Shown: one piece after another, positions 60,756-64,000 of the stretch
Numbering within the stretch: position 1 is the stretch's first letter
Layout: the number at the start of each line of letters is the position of its first letter
Assembly (NCBI RefSeq): GCF_019710575.1
Contig: NZ_JAHWFK010000007.1
Location: 62,001-126,000, forward strand
Direction: 5' to 3'
From: Paractinoplanes polyasparticus
GTDB lineage: Bacteria > Actinomycetota > Actinomycetes > Mycobacteriales > Micromonosporaceae
Length of the DNA stretch: 64,000 nucleotides
The notes under the pieces: model-generated
What the model was told of the DNA's origin: nothing
The model's database searches: none
What the model saw: only the letters and a program-made list of their open reading frames with translations
Position numbers and translations under genes: made by a program

Positions 60756-62180
60756 TCACCCGACCGGCGCGAAGCCGGGCAGCCACTTCTTGAGGATCTC
60801 GCGGTAGGGTGCCTCGGCCTCGAGCTGGCTGAGGACGCCGATCGAGCCCAATGTCACCCGGTGGATCAACAGGTAGGACGGCGGCAGGTTGAGCTTGCGG
60901 CTGAGCTGGTAGGCCGGTGAGCGCGGGCTGCTCAACCGGGTCGCCTCGCCCCGCAGCCAACTGCGCGTGAAACGGAACCTTTCGACCGCGACCGGCTCGA
61001 TCATCGGGCGCAGGAAGTCGAGCAGGCCCTGAGCGTCGATCTCGTCGTCCTGCTTGACGAAGCCCTCTTCGCGGAGCCCGGCGGCGACCCCGGCGGCATC
61101 GCCGTCGAGGGCCAGGCGGACCAGCCGGCCGATCGGCTCGGGGTGGCCGCCGGGAAGCCGGGCCACCGCGCCGAAGTCGATCACGCCGAGGCGGCCGTCG
61201 GCCAGCATGCGGAAGTTGCCCGGGTGCGGGTCGGCGTGCAGCAGGCCGGCCCGGGCGGGCGCCGAGAAGTGCAGCGTCGCCATCAGGCGGCCGGCCTCGT
61301 CGCGCTCCTCGACCGTGCCGTCCGAAATGATCTTGGACAGCGGGGTGCCGTCGACCCATTCGGTGACCAGCACCTTGGGCGCGGCGGCGATCACCCGGGG
61401 CACGTAGATCTCGGCGTCGTCGGCGAACGCCTCGGCGAAAGCCGTCTGGGTCTCGGCCTCCATCGCGTAGTCGAGCTCTTCGGTGATGCGCTCGCGGAGC
61501 TCGGCCAGCAGCGGCTTGATGTCCATGCCGGGCTGAATGATCTTGAACATGCCGGCCAGGCGGGAGAGCTGCTTGAGGTCGGCGATCAACGCGTCGCCCG
61601 CTCCCGGGTATTGCACCTTGACCGCGACCTGAACGGTCTTGGGCTTGGCATTCCTGCGCGCCGGCGGCAGCTTCCAGACCGCGCGGTGAACCTGGCCGAT
61701 GCTGGCCGCGGCGGCCGGGCTGTCGTCGAACTCGGCGAACTTGTCGCGCCAGTCGGGGCCGAGCTGCTCGGCGAGCGCCTTGTGCAGGCTGGCCACCGGC
61801 ATCGGGGGTGCGGCCTCTTGCAGCTTGGTCAGCGCCTGGCGGTAGGGGCCCGCCATCTCTTCCGGCAGGGCGGCCTCGAACACCGAGAGCGCCTGCCCGA
61901 ACTTCATCGCGCCGCCCTTGAGCTGGCCCAGCACGCTGAAGAGCTGCTCGGCCGTGCGGCGCTGGATGTCCTCGGAGATCACGTCGGTGGCTATTCCGAC
62001 GGCGCGCTTGCCGAAGCCCAGTGCGGTGCGCCCCGCGAAGCCCAGCGGAAGCGCGGCCAGCTTGGCGGTGCGGGCCGCCGCACGCCGCGGAATGTCGCTC
62101 ACCAGATCATTGTGACCGAAGTCGGAAGCTTCAACCGCCCGCCTCGATGCCATTTGTCGGATGAGAGGGGGAAAGTCCAT
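60756..62180 (-). CDS. ABC1/AarF (UbiB-like) atypical kinase family protein
   Basis: A 474-residue protein of the ABC1/UbiB family. Motifs: KxGQ (LKGGAMKFGQ), the Ala-rich nucleotide loop AAAASIGQVHRA, VAVKVQYPG (the ATP-binding Lys), EELDYAMEAE, HADPHPGNF and GVIDFGA. Family members act in quinone synthesis or lipid-related processes as ATPases. The ATG at 62180 was chosen for its AGGA site 7 bases upstream; a GTG at 62102 (VSDIPRRAAARTAKLAALPLG) also gives a family-like start. It follows uvrD2-whiB7 as in mycobacteria. Confidence 0.9.
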   Translation of the reverse strand: MDFPPLIRQMASRRAVEASDFGHNDLVSDIPRRAAARTAKLAALPLGFAGRTALGFGKRAVGIATDVISEDIQRRTAEQLFSVLGQLKGGAMKFGQALSVFEAALPEEMAGPYRQALTKLQEAAPPMPVASLHKALAEQLGPDWRDKFAEFDDSPAAAASIGQVHRAVWKLPPARRNAKPKTVQVAVKVQYPGAGDALIADLKQLSRLAGMFKIIQPGMDIKPLLAELRERITEELDYAMEAETQTAFAEAFADDAEIYVPRVIAAAPKVLVTEWVDGTPLSKIISDGTVEERDEAGRLMATLHFSAPARAGLLHADPHPGNFRMLADGRLGVIDFGAVARLPGGHPEPIGRLVRLALDGDAAGVAAGLREEGFVKQDDEIDAQGLLDFLRPMIEPVAVERFRFTRSWLRGEATRLSSPRSPAYQLSRKLNLPPSYLLIHRVTLGSIGVLSQLEAEAPYREILKKWLPGFAPVG

Positions 62181-62194
62181 CACTATTCCTGGCT

Positions 62195-63235
62195 TCATTG
62201 GCGTGCCGGTCGGTTGCGGCGGCGTGCCGGACGTAAACAGTCGCAGCTCGGATGGGCCGGCCACGTGCGCCGGCGCAGGCGGGACGGCGAGGTCAGTTCG
62301 GTCGAGACGCCCAGAGTCTCCGGAGTGCCCCCGTCGATGAAGGTCAGAACCTCCTCGATCGCGTACGCGGCGGCGGCGAGCAGGGTCGCCACGGTGCACG
62401 GCTCGGGGCCGGTGCGGGTGGGCGGGCCCGGCCAGCCGGCATCCCGGTCGCGGCGGTGCAGATCGAGGCAGGCCAGGCACGGGCCGCCGGTCGGTGGGAC
62501 CAGGGGGCCGATCACCGCGGCGCCGTCGCGGATCGTCACGGCCAGGTGGGGCTGGCGGCGTTGCGCGTGGGCGGCCGCGAGCAGGGTGACCGGCATGTCG
62601 GAGTCGAGCTGCACGACCAGGGTCGCGGGCCCGCCGCGGACGGCGCCGGTCTCCATGCCTGGCACCACGCGTTCGAGAGCGGCGGTGACCGCCTTGACGC
62701 GGGGCCGGCCGACGTCGGAGCCGCGGAGCGGGCCGCCGGCCAGCTCACCCGGGTGGACCAGCCCCGGCAGATCGGGGTGCACGTGGCCGACGCCCGCCTC
62801 GGCCAGCGCCACCGCGATCGGGGCGCCCAGCCGGCCCCGCCCGGTGAGCACCACCTGGGCGGCATGGCGGCGGCGCAGGCGGGACGCCGGAGTGCGGGTG
62901 GTGCCGCCGCGCAGAGCGAGGACGGCAGCCTCGCCGGTGAGCCGGTGGACGGACGGGATCGATTGCGGCAGCAGCGAGGCGGCCGGCACGGCCAATCCGG
63001 CGGCGCGCAGAGAGTCGACGATCGCCTGGGCGTCTTCCGACGGGACGCCCTTGGCCGCCGCGTGGAGCAGCACCAGTCGCTCGGGCCGGGTGCCGTCGAG
63101 CAGGTCGAGCACCAGAGCGGCGCGGGGATGAGGCAGGCGCAGCACGAACGCCCGGGACGGGTCGGAGCCGAGCTGCAACTCGCCTTCGGCACGCCAGACG
63201 CGGGGGAGGCCGGGGATGAGCGTCGGTCGGTTCAC
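62195..63235 (-). CDS. ThiF/E1-like protein related to cyclodehydratase leader-binding proteins
   Basis: A 346-residue protein. The C-terminal ~200 residues resemble E1/ThiF-type folds, with GRGRLGAPIAVALAEAGVGHVHPDLPGLV as the (degraded) nucleotide-binding region and a zinc-type site from GGPCLACLDLHRRDRD plus HPSCDC. The N-terminal ~100 residues (LIPGLPRVWRAEGELQLGSDPSRAFVLRLPHPRAALVLDLLDGTRP) match the peptide-clamp-like start of TOMM leader-binding proteins. No azoline-type YcaO gene or precursor peptide is nearby, and the gene neighbours the ABC1-kinase gene, as in other actinobacteria, so it may be a housekeeping relic or adaptor. The GTG at 63235 is used without a clear ribosome site. 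Confidence 0.78.
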   Translation of the reverse strand: MNRPTLIPGLPRVWRAEGELQLGSDPSRAFVLRLPHPRAALVLDLLDGTRPERLVLLHAAAKGVPSEDAQAIVDSLRAAGLAVPAASLLPQSIPSVHRLTGEAAVLALRGGTTRTPASRLRRRHAAQVVLTGRGRLGAPIAVALAEAGVGHVHPDLPGLVHPGELAGGPLRGSDVGRPRVKAVTAALERVVPGMETGAVRGGPATLVVQLDSDMPVTLLAAAHAQRRQPHLAVTIRDGAAVIGPLVPPTGGPCLACLDLHRRDRDAGWPGPPTRTGPEPCTVATLLAAAAYAIEEVLTFIDGGTPETLGVSTELTSPSRLRRRTWPAHPSCDCLRPARRRNRPARQ

Positions 63236-63275
63236 GCATCACAGGATGTCACTGCAGGGATGCGGAGCGAATAAG

Positions 63276-63392
63276 TTGTCCACAGGGAGCGATGGCGCCG
63301 GACACGCTCTGTCCACAGGTTTCAGCAAGTTATCCACAGGCCTGTGGGTTTATCCACAACCTCACTCAACGTGCCTCGGAGGGTGTGGATAT
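63276..63392. promoter_or_regulatory. Cluster of DnaA-box-like sequences
   Basis: Four plus-strand nonamers occur within 83 bases: TTGTCCACA (63276-63284), CTGTCCACA (63309-63317), TTATCCACA (63330-63338) and TTATCCACA (63350-63358). A fifth, ATATCCACA, is on the minus strand (63392 to 63384). TTATCCACA is the classical DnaA box and TTGTCCACA the actinobacterial one. The genes of oriC (dnaA, dnaN, rpmH) are not here, so this is not the origin by context. Confidence 0.7.
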
Positions 63393-63411
63393 GGCGGTGC
63401 GGAGAGATGTA

Positions 63412-63438
63412 CCGGGGAGGGCGACACGCCCTCCCCGG
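63412..63438. terminator. Strong hairpin downstream of the DUF5679 gene
   Basis: A perfect 12-base stem (63412-63423 with 63427-63438) with a 3-base ACA loop. A second, imperfect hairpin (CGCGAGCT at 63457-63464 with AGCTCGCG at 63487-63494, plus ACGGC/GCCGT outside) sits nearer the stop of the minus-strand gene; together they may end its transcript. Confidence 0.7.
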
Positions 63439-63509
63439 GTGGGTGAACGGCCTTGTCGCGAGCTCGATGATGGCCTAGTGGGACCAAGCTCGCGAAGCCG
63501 TTCGACTGC

Positions 63510-63671
63510 TCAGGCCTTGGCCTTGCCCAGAATGCGGTTCACGGTCGTGCCGCAGACCGGGCACTTGCCCTTGGCCATGTTCATGCCCGTCTTCGAGACC
63601 TCTACGGTGCCCTGGAAGTCGCGCTTCTCCTTGCACTTCACGCAGTAGCCGTTGTACGTGTTGTCGGCCAC
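63510..63671 (-). CDS. DUF5679 small zinc-ribbon-like protein
   Basis: A 53-residue protein read from a GTG at 63671 with a strong GAGGAGG site. Two CxxC pairs (YCVKCKEK at 10-13 and KCPVCGTT near 37-40) form a likely zinc ribbon; the C-terminus is basic (NRILGKAKA). It matches the DUF5679 proteins common in actinobacteria. Role unknown; a zinc-binding nucleic-acid or ribosome-associated protein is a guess. Confidence 0.85.
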   Translation of the reverse strand: MADNTYNGYCVKCKEKRDFQGTVEVSKTGMNMAKGKCPVCGTTVNRILGKAKA

Positions 63672-64000
63672 GGTTCCTCCTCGTCATGTTGTCGGCCGGG
63701 TCGGCCCGATGCCTGCTCGCGGTGGCAGGCCGCGACCTGTGTTCGGCGCTGGACCGCTCCGAGACCACGTGGATGTGGCCACCCGTCGGGGCGGTCACTA
63801 CCCAGGTCAGGCCAGTTCCATGTCAGCGCGGCGTCGGCGGTGTCACCGACGACGTGAGTGTGCCCGTCCGAAACGCCCTTTTTGGGATGTTGTGGTGCAA
63901 CACGCCGTACGGTGCCATCAAACGGGCAGAAATGGGACGGCGAACGCGTTGGCCGACGGATCCCATCGTGAGTTAGGTTGGCGGATCAGCGCCGATGTTG
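63672..64000. other. Gene-free right end of the window
   Basis: About 330 bases without a supportable gene. A plus-strand frame (63686-63976) is open but has the composition of a chance frame and no ribosome site. The segment may hold promoters for the DUF5679 gene to the left and for a gene beyond the right edge. Confidence 0.5.

Noticed and set aside
63276..63392. A replication origin at the DnaA-box cluster
   Set aside because: The boxes are few and none of dnaA, dnaN, rpmH or gyrB lies beside them; origin function is not supported.
63686..63976. A 96-codon plus-strand frame at the right edge
   Set aside because: No ribosome site, no domain, composition unlike the neighbouring genes.

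Overview
The window is a GC-rich, gene-dense stretch of an actinobacterial chromosome. Three things point to an actinomycete: a mycothiol enzyme (MshB) with a mycoredoxin, the markers AdnA/AdnB, UvrD2, WhiB7 and the actinobacterial form of DapD, and many GTG starts joined to the previous gene by 4-base overlaps. The MerR-sliding-clamp fusion, the mycosin locus and the general style suggest a Micromonosporaceae relative such as Actinoplanes; that family-level call is inference. No rRNA, tRNA, CRISPR array, insertion sequence or phage was found.

Layout. 0-4 kb: tail of a TetR-like regulator, then a minus-strand succinate dehydrogenase/fumarate reductase operon (sdhC-sdhA-sdhB). 4-10.6 kb: an anchored protein, a coupled TldD/TldE pair, a Uma2-type protein and an S9-peptidase-like protein that lacks recognisable catalytic residues. 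10.7-16.9 kb: mshB with a coupled membrane protein, a VanW-domain protein, a GNAT acetyltransferase, and fdxA coupled to dapC, whose full-length frame has only CTG as a start. 16.9-20.8 kb: an operon with its own promoter, encoding two type VII secretion-like substrates and a mycosin protease, followed by a YbaB-like protein. 20.8-26.3 kb: SIMPL and DUF4407 proteins separated by an AGCCG tandem repeat, then four small secreted or anchored proteins of a TasA/camelysin-like kind. 26.3-36.8 kb: RidA, methyltransferases, a nitrilase-family amidase, a MerR-clamp fusion, a lysine/arginine exporter with its LysR regulator, dapD and dapE, two LOG proteins and a LacI regulator.

36.8-44.1 kb encodes the AdnA-AdnB helicase-nuclease. 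44-50 kb: a cold-shock protein with a structured leader, a PlsC acyltransferase and an Rrf2-controlled sulfonate/nitrate-type ABC importer. 50-56 kb: a pair of M16 proteases, NudC, a PhyH-type dioxygenase, two unknown proteins and mycoredoxin. 56-63.7 kb: uvrD2, then whiB7 behind an upstream ORF and a terminator/antiterminator leader, an M18 aminopeptidase, an ABC1 kinase, a ThiF-like protein, a cluster of DnaA boxes and a small zinc-ribbon protein.

Functional links: dapC, dapD and dapE are three steps of the succinylase lysine/diaminopimelate pathway, and the exporter/LysR pair disposes of excess basic amino acid. MshB and mycoredoxin belong to thiol redox homeostasis. AdnAB and UvrD2 act in DNA repair. 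WhiB7 is the regulator of intrinsic antibiotic resistance, and its leader is the clearest regulatory device in the window.
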